From Dactylorhiza incarnata (taxonomy: Eukaryota; Streptophyta; Magnoliopsida; Asparagales; Orchidaceae), in assembly GCA_033032865.1 (NCBI GenBank), contig JAWHQI010000099.1:1125001-1189000 (forward strand): a stretch of 64,000 nucleotides of DNA, given 5' to 3'. Position numbers and translations under genes: made by a program. How positions within the stretch are numbered: position 1 is the first letter of the stretch; each line of letters begins with the position of its first letter. The notes beneath the pieces are model-generated. The model searched no databases and was not told the DNA's origin. It saw only the letters and a program-made list of their open reading frames with translations. Shown piece by piece: positions 23,484-33,529 of the stretch.

Positions 23484-25117
23484 CTTTGCTAAACGACCCC
23501 TTGGTCTACAGGTTTGTGTGGGCATTCCTATAAATCAATGGTTATTTTTCTATTACTATTGTCTTTACTTACTGCCCTTTAATTACTCTTTACTTGCTCT
23601 TACTATGCTTTATTACCTGTTTCATTTATGCATATATACTTGAGTAGTGGTAGAACTCTTCCTGTAAATTATACCATGTCATCTGCTTTTGCTATTACCC
23701 CTTGTTTGTCCTCCGCTTCATCCTTTCCGCTCGGTGCCTAGGAGTCACTGGGGGAGGGGTGGGGGATTGGCTTAGTCTTTTCACTAACGGTCGGTGGACC
23801 TTATCATTTTAGGAGACCGTGGCGACGGAGCAGCACCAGAGGCCGGTGCAGATGGAGGCGGGGCAGTCTAGCACTGGAGCACCGATGACAGGATCCGTGA
23901 GTGTTAGTTATAGTTGATTTGCTTCCGCGAGTGAACTTTGTAGTGAGGCTTTGATGTATCGGGCAGGAGCCCTTGTTATCTCTTTCCTTATTTCAGTTAT
24001 ATTTATGTGGACATCTCTTCGTGGATGTATTACTTTTCTATGTGATGTGGACTTGGCTTTCATTTAGCTTATTCTTCTTTGCTTCTTCGTGATTGATTTG
24101 GCCGGCAGTATCGGCGTTTTGTAGTGGCGACCTTCCCGAGCGAGGGTGTCACCACAAAGCGGCGGTTCTAGGCCTAAGACCCGATTGTTGAGAAAAAAAT
24201 GGGGTCTTACAGCACCTCCCTCAACAGCCAACCACGACACTCCAGATCATAGGGAAATTAATCCCTGAGCTGTGAGGAGTCGATTAGGTGTGTAATCCAG
24301 GCCTAACTCCTCTTAATTCTTGGATCACCATTAATGGTGGTCGGCCACTTCAAAGGAGCTCCCTTGTCTCTCCTCCACTTGGCTGCCACCTCACCAAAAA
24401 TTGATGGGATTCTTTTGGGGTAGCTGAGAGGAGACCAGGAAAAAGGGGGTGGTGGACAAGTGGAGCTATCCCCATGAATTCATGGGTTTGTCTCTTTCCA
24501 AATCGGGGAAAAATCCCAAAATCACCCTTGCATGTCACCTTCTTCCAAAAACTGAGGGGAAAGCATGGTAATTGTCTCTTGGGCCTCAGAATGGGCCCCT
24601 AATGAGGGCCTTAGTCCATGGGAATTGGGTACAAATCCATTTAGATCCATTTTAGGCCAATTTGATCAAATGTTGACTTTTGGGTTGACTTGTTCAATTG
24701 ATGAGTAGGCTGACCCCACATGGTGACCATGGGGTCCATAGACTCCCTTTGGGGTGATTCACGGCTTGGTGAACCCTCTTTGGGCACTTTTGACCTATTT
24801 AGGTCAACTTAGGCTAAATGGGTCAAATGGTGATTTTGACCCAAACTATATATTTGTCTTGACCGATTGGGTTATTAATGACCCATTGAGCTCCCTAAGG
24901 GATTAGGAAGAGTTGGGGTGAGGTCAATTGAATCATTTGAGGCTTAGACATCAAGCCTCAAACCTTGAAGTCAGTTTGACTATTTGCACATCAAGGCGTT
25001 TTTCACCCTTTTCACCTTGGTTCTAGGGCAATTCTCGGTCTCATAGAGCAATGTCATGACCTTGTCATGACAAAGTGCACCTTAGGGGTCTAGTAGTTCT
25101 GAGGATGTTACACAAGA

Positions 25118-25928
25118 CATGACTTAGAGGTTAGGTTATCTAATGTTTACAACCCTACGCCCCCGCTATGGTGAGTTATGCAATCAAGGGATAATAATCA
25201 TTGGAAACATTAAGCATTTAAATCTAATGATAAGCTCATAGCCTATGGGTTTATATTTTTATTTGAATTAAAAAAAAAACTCAATAGCTATATTGAAATG
25301 CATTAATGAATCAAAGTTTTTAGCATAAAAGTGATATTCGTGTCAAAACAACCAATATAAATTCTTCCAAACAAGTCTACCATTTGTTGAAAAAAGGAAT
25401 TTTGAGATTTAAGACTTTGATATAAGTATGAAAGCACAAGGTAAAAAATATATGATGATGATGCGGAAGACTTATAGAAATACAAGAAACATCTTTTTGT
25501 AATCATGATAATTCATAAGAAAAAAAAATGTGTTTAAGTTCCAAAAAGAGAAGATATTTTTGTAAATCATATTTCATTTAAGATCTTTAAGTTTGACAAA
25601 TATAGTAACCAAGCATGAAGGAAGGATATCAAAAAGAAATTACTACAATGTTATTGTAATTCACAAATTCAAAAATATACCAAACATTGTAGAAAGGATG
25701 CTAGATTATCTAGTGCATTTATATATAAAGAGTAGTATAAAACTAGCATTATGATCCAATACTCATGAGAAGAAGTGTTATGTAAGATAATGATGTACAC
25801 ATGAGTGTATTTTGAATAGAGTAAACAAATGATTTAATCAAAAATACAAGACATATGTTGAGTAAATTGCACAACAAAACACAAATAATTTTACTTCCAC
25901 ACCCTTCAACGTACATAGAAAAAATGTA
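25118..25928 (-). other. 3' UTR of element C between F1 and H
   Basis: AT-rich, gene-free sequence. Its right end 'gtacatagaaaaaatgtaca' continues directly, across H, into 'accaatgtgctttgcacaca', as shown by the uninterrupted homologue in E (about 56845-56870, opposite strand). Confidence 0.7.
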
Positions 25929-26659
25929 CAACTTGTAAGACCCCCCCCCCCCCCCCCCAAATCGGCGGTCGGACCGGGGGATCTTATCGCACACCACCCT
26001 TTTAGCATGACGTCGAGGTGATCTCGAAGGGTGAAGGTACCAACTCCTCCAACCCCCTTCCTTGAACACTCCATTGTCATGCCACGGGGTGGTGTTAAGC
26101 GAAAGTCACTACACATCAACAGAGCAGGGAAGCAGTATTCTAGCGGAAGACATCATCAAAGAGTGCACTTTATAGCACTTAGCGGAAGACGTAGTATTAT
26201 AGCAGAAGACATCATCAAAGAGTGCACTTTATAGCACTTAGCAGAAGATTAACTATCACAGAAACCTTAAACCTAAGACCTGTATGAAAAATTTCCATAT
26301 CTCTGCCGCATTAAATCCTGACGTAGCCTGCTCCGTGGCTTCATCCACACATGGATGCTGTCTCTCATCCACACTCGTCACCTGTGCTAAAGACAAGGTA
26401 TTAGAACCACGAACAGAATACAACCCCTACTAACAAACAGACATAATATAACATTTATGAGGGAGGGGATATCTGGACTCTTATTGGGCCAAGGCAGTCT
26501 TCCCACGACCACCGCCTACATACTCCGTATCATCTTGCATATGGTCTCAGACCCACGTAGATCTATTAGATTTGCACAGGTTGCCCTCCTAGACCGTCCG
26601 TCGTGCGTGTTGCCTTAGAGTAAAACTCATCAGCCATCCGACATCCTCCCAAGGCACAT

Positions 26660-27208
26660 TTTCCGAAGGCACATTTAATTCCCGTTGGAATATTTCTCGA
26701 TGGCACAATATATTTTCGTAGGAATATTTCTAGAAGGCACAATATATTCCTGAAGGAACATATATCGAAGGCACAATATATTCCCGTAGGAATATTTCAC
26801 GAAGGCACGATATATTCCCGTAGGAATATTTCTCGAAGGCACGATATATTCCCGTAGGAATATTTCTCGAAGGCACAATGTATTCCCGTAGGAATATTTC
26901 TAGAAGGCACAATATATTCCTAAAGGAACATATATCGAAGACACAACACATTCCCGTAGGAATATTTCTCGAAGGCACGATATATTCTCGTAGGAATATT
27001 TCTCGAAGGCACGATATATTCCCGTAGGAATATTTCTCGAAGGCACAATATATTCCCGTAGGAATATTTCTCGAAGGCACAATGTATTCCCGTAGGGATA
27101 TTTCTGGAAGGCACCATATATTCCTGAAGGAACATATGTCGGAGGCACAATATAATTCCCGTAGGAATATTTCTCGAAGGCACAATATATTCTTGTAGGA
27201 ATCTAAAT
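26660..27208. repeat. 34-bp tandem array in H
   Basis: About 16 direct units of 34 bp, consensus GGAATATTTCTCGAAGGCAC plus 'aatatattcccgta', with no unique spacers. Three variant units carry 'ggaacatatatcgaag'. The minus strand is open in all three frames over much of the array. Confidence 0.93.
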
Positions 27209-27213
27209 CACGG

Positions 27214-28722
27214 TCAATACAAGAACAAAACCTCAAAACATTGATCCGTCCGCGCTGCTCTACAAGCGGCGGACAGTTCGGCACAATTTAGGGTTGACTC
27301 TGAAGGGATGCCCCATCTCCACGTCAACTCTGAATTATAGGGAATAGTGAAGGAAAAACCAAAACATCGATTTGTCCGTTCTACTCTACAAGCGGCGTCT
27401 AGTTCGGTACCATTTAGGGTTGACTCTGAAGGAATGCCCCATCTCCACGTCAACTCTAAATTATAGGCAATAAAGAAGGAAAAGCCAAAACATCGATCTG
27501 TCCGCTCTGCTCTACAAGCGGCGGCTAGTTCGGCACCATTTAGGGTTGACTCTGAAGGAATGCCCCATCTCCATGCCAACTCTAAATTATAGGAAATAAA
27601 GAAGGAAAAGCCAAAACATCGATCTGTCCGCTCTGCTCTACAAGCGGCGGCCAGTTCGGCACCATTTAGGGTTGACTCTAAAGGAGTGCCCCATCTCCAC
27701 GTCAACTCTAAATTATAGGCAATAAAGAAGGAAAAGCTAAAACATCGATCTGTCTGCTCTGCTCTACAAGCGGCGGGCAGTTCGACACCATTTAGGGTTG
27801 ACTCTAAAGGAATGCCCCATCTCCACATCAACTCTAAATTATATGCAATAAAGAAGGAAAAACCAAAACATCGATCTGTCCGCTCTGCTCTTCAAGCGGC
27901 GGCCAGTTCAGAAACATTTAGGGTTAATTCTGAAGGAATGTCCATCTCCACGTCAACTCTAAATTATAGGTAATAACGAAGGAAAAGTCAAAACATCGAT
28001 CTGTTCGCACTGCTCTACAAGCAACGGCCAGTTCGGCAACATTTAGGGTTGACTCTGAAGGAATGCCCCATCTCCACGTCAACTCTAAATTATAGGCAAT
28101 AAAGAAGGAAAATCCAAAACATCGATCTGTCCGCTCTGCTCTACAAGCGTCGGCCAGTTCGACACCATTTAGGGTTGAATCTGAAGGAATGTCATATCTC
28201 CAGGTCAACTCTAAATTATAGGCAATAAAGAAGGAAAAGCCAAAACATCGATCTGTCCGCTCTACTCTACAAGCGGCGGCCAGTTCGACACCATCTAGGG
28301 TTGACTCTAAAGGAATGCCCCATCTCCACGTTAACTCTAAATTATAGGTAATAAAGAAGGAAAAGCCAAAACATCATTCTGTCCGCTCTGCTCTGCAAAC
28401 AACGGCCAGTTCAACACCATTTAGTGTTGACTCTGAAGGAATGCCCCATCTCCACGTCAACTCTGAATTATAGGGAATAATGAAGGAAAGACCAAAACAA
28501 TGTTCTGTCCGCTGTGCTCTACAAGTGGCGGCCAGTTCGACACCATTTAGGGTTGACTCTGAAGGAATGCCCAATCTCCACGTCAACTCTAAATTGTAGG
28601 CAATAAAGAAGGAAAAGCCAAAACATCGGCCTGTCCGATCTGCTCTACAAGCGGCGGCCAGTTCGACACCATTTAGGGTTGACCCTGAAGGAATGCCCCA
28701 TCTCTAGGTCAACACTAAATTA
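27214..28722. repeat. 126-bp tandem array in H
   Basis: About 12 units of 125-127 bp. The landmark 'catcgatctgtccgctctgc' recurs at about 27491, 27618, 27743 and 27869, and onward. The period equals 42 codons, so the minus strand reads as a repeated 42-residue peptide (unit with WRWGIPSESTLNG and CRAERTDRCFGFS), longest at 27214-27831. Units vary by point changes. Confidence 0.93.
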
Positions 28723-29800
28723 ATATGCTGCTGGAATAAACCACAAATATGAAGTACTGGAAAAAGTACAGAAACGAACTGCAGTAGTAAAATATGGAAC
28801 TGTAAAAGTACTGAATGGAAACGAACTGTAATAAAATACTGGAAAGAGCTGGACCAGTACTGAACTGGAGTAGAATTGGAATAAAATGCAGTAAACTGAA
28901 ATAAAAGTATTGAAACTGAAAGGAGCGGGACCAGTATGAGACTGGAGTAAAAGAAAGTGCCATAAAATAAAGGGTTAATAGTCCTTCACTCCATATACAG
29001 GAGGCTTCAGTTCCATCTCTGTTCATAGGAGAAAATTTATGTTCTATCTCCGTTCATAGGAGCTTCTTCCAAATTCTTTCTTTTGTTATAGTCCGACCAT
29101 GGGTTTTAATTGCAACCTTTAAGCATGCTTAAGCGGACTTGAGGAACGATATTATGAGTTTCTTAAAACCTCAGAAGAGGTGATTCCCAATGTCCGAGCA
29201 TTATTCTAATCGCAGCTCGTTGAGTTATTATTTCATTTTAAGATCATTAGAATTGAAGCCCATATCTGAAAATCATCCCACTTTTATCCTAGGCTGATAA
29301 CATCCATAAAGAGATATCATAAATTTTCCAAAGCCTTTTGAGTTATAACAGTCCTTGCTAATTTATTTAGGCTCTCATAACCGTCAAATAAATTCTCAAA
29401 TATAGCAAGATTAATTTTAAAAATCCCCAAACCATAATTTTTGGAGACATTTTGAAACAAAGAATAATTCTCCATTAATTTAAAACAAGGATTTTTATTA
29501 TCTAAAAATAGCAAACCTTATCCAACAATGCTTAAATAATTGTAGTTGGTGTAGGTCAGTAGTAGGAAGCTTCCCAAATTTTATCAGAATTTTCCATCAC
29601 TATTAAGGCCCTCTGATAATTCAATAACCCAAAATTTCACAGTATTTTAATTTCTAAAAATACTTAGCCTCCTCCGAAAATTATGAGCAACTTTGATATT
29701 CATGGTTGTTGCATTTGGGATTCATATAGGGCCCAGAAAATTCAAATATGATAATATATATAATTATAAAATTTTATAAAAAAATTTAAACAGAACTTTT
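28723..29800 (-). other. AT-rich middle of H
   Basis: It starts with short 'actggaataaa/agtactgaa' near-repeats (28730-28960), followed by AT-rich sequence. No gene seen. Confidence 0.5.
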
Positions 29801-30779
29801 AACTGTTCCTATATGCCGCTGCCCCCCTTACGACCTCTCCTCTCCGGCGTCCGGCCACCGGCCGGCCGTGGCTCCACCCAGGCCAACTCTACCGTGGAGG
29901 GTGCTCTCTCCGGCAGTGTTCCGGCGGCCTGCCGCCGCCGGCCATCGCCGGAGTTAATTTTTACAAAGATTTGAACGGAGGGGAGGGAGAACGGCGACGG
30001 CGCTCCGGCCGCCGGAGTACGCATGCGATGCGTCCAAAAGATAGGGAGGAAGGAGAGGAGATGATCCCATCTGGTTTGGGGTCCTCCGGTATCCCTCCGA
30101 CGAGGTAGCCATGGGAGGGTGGTGGAGGTGGCAGTAGAGCTGGGAGCCTCTTCTCCGGATCCGGCGGGCGCGTGGGTGGTGGGGCTGGTTTCGAAAATGT
30201 CTAAGAGGAGCTTCTGGAGGTGTGTCCCTTTGGAGAAGCCTTGGGAGGCATTTTATAGGAGTGGTCGTGAGCCCTCCTCCCTCTCCTCCTCCCTCTTGGC
30301 CATGCACATGCCATAGTTGGTGCAACCATGGTTGGGCATAAGTAAGTGTGCTGGCAGCCTCCAAATGGTGGGAGGGTACATATAGGTTTGTCCTAGGGGT
30401 TAAGGCTAGCTTGGATAGTCCAATGAGGGCTCACCTCTTGGATTTGTGTTTTCTCCTTTTAGTTTGAGTGGAGGAGAAGAGGTAGGGGTTTTGGTTGGCC
30501 TTGATCTCATCTACTAGCTGCTAATGGTATGGGGAGGATTTGGGTTAGTGGAGATTGGGTGGAGAGAGTTTAAGAGTTATAAAATCACCTTTTAGAAGAG
30601 GGTTGACCAAAGTCAGCCCTAAGTGGGTCCCCCACCTTAATACATGCCAAGGTAAATATGGGTTCGAGTCATCGAGTGCCGGGTTAACGTGGATGTGACG
30701 GGGTCGAAATCAAGTGTTTACATATCTTGAGGTTTCGTATAATTTTACGAGCAATATTTTTATTTAATTGACCAAACGA
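29801..30779 (-). other. GC-rich block of H
   Basis: Rich in CCGG/GGCCGG from 29815 to about 30180, then moderately GC-rich to 30680. It matches in character the GC-rich blocks of F1 (18720-19270) and F2 (20060-20570). Open frames here are short, on both strands, and match no protein family I recognise. Confidence 0.5.
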
Positions 30780-31660
30780 CGTCGGAATTGAGCGAAACGA
30801 ATTCTATTGCACTCATATCGTCTATACGAGTCCAACGCAACTGACATAATTCAATTCCGAGCATGTTAGCTCAGCATTTGAAAATGGCGTTGTTGCGACG
30901 CTCGATATTACTCAAAATATTCGTTTTCTAGAAACGACCTCGGATTGACATGAAACGAGCTCCGTTGCGCTCGTATCGACCATACGTGTCTAACGCAACT
31001 GACGGAGGTTGATTCAGAGCACGTGTGCTCCATATTCTAGAATTGCGTCGTCGTGACGCGCTACGATACTCAAAATAGTCATATTCTACATATGACCTCG
31101 GATCAAAATGAAATGAGTTCTGTTGCACTTGTATCACCTATACGAGTCTAGCACAATAGATGAAAGTCGATTTGGAGCACGTATGCTCCATATTCTAAAA
31201 CTGTGTCGTCGTGATGCGTTACAGTACTCAAAACGGTCAATTTCACCAAATGACCTCGGATTGGAACAAAACAAATTCCGTTGCACTCGTATCGACCATA
31301 CGAGTCTAACGCAACTGACGGAAGTCGATTCGGAGCATGTATGCTTCATATTCTAAAACTACGTCATCGTGACGCGCTACGGTACTCAAAACGGTCACTT
31401 TCACCAAATGACCTCGGATTGGAAAGCAAATTCTGTTGCACTCGTATCGACCATACGAGTCTAACACAACTGACGGAAGTCGATTCAGAGCACGTATGCT
31501 CCATATTTTAAACCGCGTCGTCGTGACGCGCTACGGTACTCACAACGGTCACTTTCACCAAATGACCTCGGATTGGAACGAAACGAGTTATGTTGCACTC
31601 ATATCGACCATGCGAGTCTAACGTATGCTCAATAAACAACTTTGACATTGTGGTGAAGCA
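30780..31660. repeat. ~157-bp tandem array in H
   Basis: About six units. 'ttgcactcgtatcgaccata' or variants recur at about 30806, 30964, 31122, 31280, 31435 and 31591. Each unit contains the hairpin CTCGTAT-CGACC-ATACGAG. Decay is greater at the outer units. Confidence 0.9.
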
Positions 31661-31808
31661 CGATGCTACCCAAAACAGTTATTTCTCTAAATGATCACCA
31701 ATATGTGGTGAAGGTCGGGTCTTGATTCTGTATAACCCGGCCTAAGCTCCTCCAAGGGTTTAACTGAACCGGCTATACCCTATTTTAGAGTTGGGATGTT
31801 ACATAACT

Positions 31809-32008
31809 ACCAATGTGCTTTGCACACACAATGCTCATTAAGACTTATCAGGGTGCAAAGTAGTGCTTGGGGGATCACACACTTTATTTTTAAATATTGA
31901 TTTTTTTGTGATCCGGTGTACTTAAGAATAAGTGGTGTAAAATTGAAGGTTTGCACAAGACACTTTACTATTCTTTCCAAGGTGCTCAACCTCTCAACGC
32001 TTATTAAG
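31809..32008 (-). other. 3' UTR module of element C
   Basis: This 200-bp block is homologous to E at about 56660-56840 on the other strand. It includes one copy of the 'aagacttatcagggtgcaaa' module. H lies at its left edge and D at its right edge. Confidence 0.8.
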
Positions 32009-32275
32009 ACTTATGAAAGTGCACAGTTAACCTCACTAGAATTCTCTAGAGGGGGGGGGGGGGGGTGAATAGAGATTTAAAATATTTTGTGCAAAGTTAA
32101 TATATATATATGTGTATGATCACAGATTAGAGCTTCCCACACACCAACAAGAATTAGACAAGTAACTAAAGTAAATGCAAGAGAGAAAATCACAGCACAA
32201 CACAAGAAAATATAGTGGTTCCCCAAACTTTGGGTAGTCCACTCTTCTACCCCCTTGGTAGGAATTCACTATCTT

Positions 32276-32392
32276 GTACTGAGTCTTTTGATAAGGAGAC
32301 TCTTAGAACCACCCTGAGTCTTTTGACAAGGAGACTCTTAGAACCAACTGAGTCTTTTGACAAGGAGACTCTTAGAACCAGTACACTGAATT
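32276..32392 (-). repeat. Leader hairpin repeats, D 3' LTR
   Basis: Three units of about 33 bp. On the minus strand each has GAGTCT-CCTTRTCAAA-AGACTC: a 6-bp stem with a 10-nt loop. A fourth, degenerate unit follows. Identical copies lie at 38337-38453; related units with other stems lie in B at 61341-61470. Confidence 0.88.
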
Positions 32393-32715
32393 TTTTGAAG
32401 AGAGATTCTAAAAACTCTTTTACAATATATAAGTAAGAAAGAAAGAAAGTAAGAAACAATAATGAATCTTCTTCCTAGCAAGAAGATTGGAAGCACAAGA
32501 AGTGAATTAAATCTTTCTTCTATAGAGAGAAGAAGATTTGTAGCCTATCTCTCTTTTAGTGAGAGCAATCAGATTTTGCAGCAGTGAGCAGAAGAAGAAA
32601 TGGTTGAATATTGCTGCAGAGCTTTTTCTCAATATCTCTCTTTTCTTTTGGGAGCTTTTCCTCTATATCAAATATGTGTGGTAGATCACTCAACTTCATT
32701 TCCTGCCGACCTCCT

Positions 32716-32728
32716 CCTTATTTTATAG
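32716..32728 (-). promoter_or_regulatory. TATA-like box in D LTR
   Basis: CTATAAAATAAGG on the minus strand lies about 280 bp downstream (element sense) of the GTCGA array and upstream of the leader hairpins. The 5' LTR copy, which would drive transcription, is at 38777-38789. Confidence 0.55.
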
Positions 32729-33002
32729 CTCTGTGTAATAAGATAGCACTATAGGAGAGGAATTAATTAGCAGCCAGAGATTTAGGAGGAGAGAAATATT
32801 TCCATAGCAGATATAACATAAATGGAGAATATTAATTCAGATTTCAAATAATATCCAAAATAGAGTTAGTCACATTTTAGCCAAGAATCAAATAGAAGGA
32901 GAATGATTCAGAACGGCTATAAATATTTACTTTATTCCATGTAAATTAGATCTACTAAAAGAAGGAAAGAGATCTGGCGCATATTTAAATCTGTCATATA
33001 AA

Positions 33003-33230
33003 TCGACGTGCGTCGATTACTATTCGACGTAAGCGTCGAATTCATCCTGGCTGGACGTCGAGAGAAGAATAAGGAAGGTGCGTCGACTTCTTTATATGCG
33101 TCGACTAGAAATAAGAGTGGCGTCGACAACACATACGTCGAAATCTTCCTAAAGTTACTTCGACATATCCTGAAGAAAACGTCGACTTTATTTCGACGTT
33201 GCGTCGAATACTATTCGACGCATATTTACT
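33003..33230. repeat. GTCGA hairpin-word array, D 3' LTR
   Basis: About 17 TCGAC/GTCGA cores lie within 230 bp, often paired as GCGTCGA-(5-8 nt)-TCGACGC, for example TGCGTCGAATACTATTCGACG. The 5' LTR copy is at 39063-39297. Confidence 0.9.
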
Positions 33231-33304
33231 TAGTCTTGTTTTTCATTCATAAAACTCTTACTTTAACTCATTTCTAGGGGTTAAGAGAAATCATTTCCCC
33301 AACA

Positions 33305-33317
33305 ATCTCCCCCTATT
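33305..33317 (-). promoter_or_regulatory. Polypurine tract of D
   Basis: AATAGGGGGAGAT on the minus strand directly abuts the 3' LTR. Confidence 0.85.
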
Positions 33318-33529
33318 TTTCTTAACCCTATTTAGAGAGAAATTGTATTAGCATAAAATCAACTCAGCACATAATTTGAAAAGATAAGAGGTATGTCACT
33401 TAATCAAAAGTGAAATTTAGAGAGGGAGATCATTTAAGCAGATATTCCAGAATCATATAAACAGATGTCATTTTTATACCAGATCATTTTCAACTATAAG
33501 ATAAAATATATCAGCATTGTTTTCAAATA

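Larger units (their letters stand above)
19278..24211 (+). mobile_element. Giant solo LTR F2
   Basis: A 4934-bp unit bounded by a perfect TSD GCACC (19273-19277, 24212-24216). It begins TGTAACATCC, ends GGGGTCTTACA, and lies in the opposite orientation inside F1, to which it is related. It has no internal LTR pair and no pol motifs. In order: gene-free flank with repeated 'aagtcaac'-type text, a GC-rich block (20060-20570), a TCGTCGA array (20603-20832), a long AT-rich part, and the conserved stem-loop (23443-23483). A solo LTR made by recombination of a gypsy-type element is the best reading. Confidence 0.85.
5000..25112 (-). mobile_element. Giant solo LTR F1, with G and F2 inserted
   Basis: Bounded by a perfect TSD CAAGA (4995-4999, 25113-25117). 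Minus-strand termini are TGTAACATCC...GGGTCTTACA. Without G and F2 it is about 6.4 kb. No LTR pair or retroviral gene was found inside, so it reads best as one very large solo LTR; a non-coding LARD-type element is the alternative. In element sense it has a GC-rich block (19270-18700), an AT-rich part, a 156-bp array, a 44-bp array, a conserved stem-loop and a short tail. Its sequence follows F2 in many places. TGTAA...TTACA ends and 5-bp TSD fit a Ty3/gypsy origin; the clade is unknown. Confidence 0.82.
25934..31803 (-). mobile_element. Giant solo LTR H
   Basis: A 5870-bp unit with minus-strand termini TGTAACATCC...GGTCTTACA. The TSD is CAACT on the left (25929-25933) and TAACT on the right (31804-31808). 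E shows 'acaactacc' at this point, so CAACT is the original and the right copy has mutated. It is built like F1 and F2: a GC-rich block (about 29800-30350), an AT-rich part and tandem arrays, here three. A run of about 20 C lies next to the left end (25940-25959). No retroviral gene was found. Confidence 0.83.
32014..33304 (-). repeat. 3' LTR of D
   Basis: The 1291-bp LTR runs TGTTGGGGAAATG...GTGCACTTTCA (minus strand). It holds a dense GTCGA word array (33003-33230), then a TATA-like box, then leader hairpins (32276-32392) and a G14 run (32051-32064, plus strand). Confidence 0.96.

Noticed and set aside
19278..25112. A DNA transposon with long terminal inverted repeats (TGTAACATCC at both ends)
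   Set aside because: The two ends belong to different units: F2 (TSD GCACC, 19278-24211) and F1 (TSD CAAGA, 5000-25112). They look inverted only because F2 inserted into related F1 in reverse.
26660..27208. CRISPR-like array of 34-bp repeats
   Set aside because: Repeats are directly adjacent with no unique spacers, and the context is a plant LTR.
26675..27284. Repeat-protein gene on the minus strand
   Set aside because: Open frames come from a stop-free 34-bp tandem unit in all frames; no start context or conserved domain.
27214..27831. Secreted or cysteine-rich protein gene
   Set aside because: The frame equals the 126-bp repeat; repeated CRAERTDRC text is a by-product of the array unless substitution bias shows otherwise.
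29809..30364. Host gene fragment in the GC-rich part of H
   Set aside because: Similar GC-rich blocks occur at the same place in F1 and F2, so it is LTR sequence; no protein family recognised.
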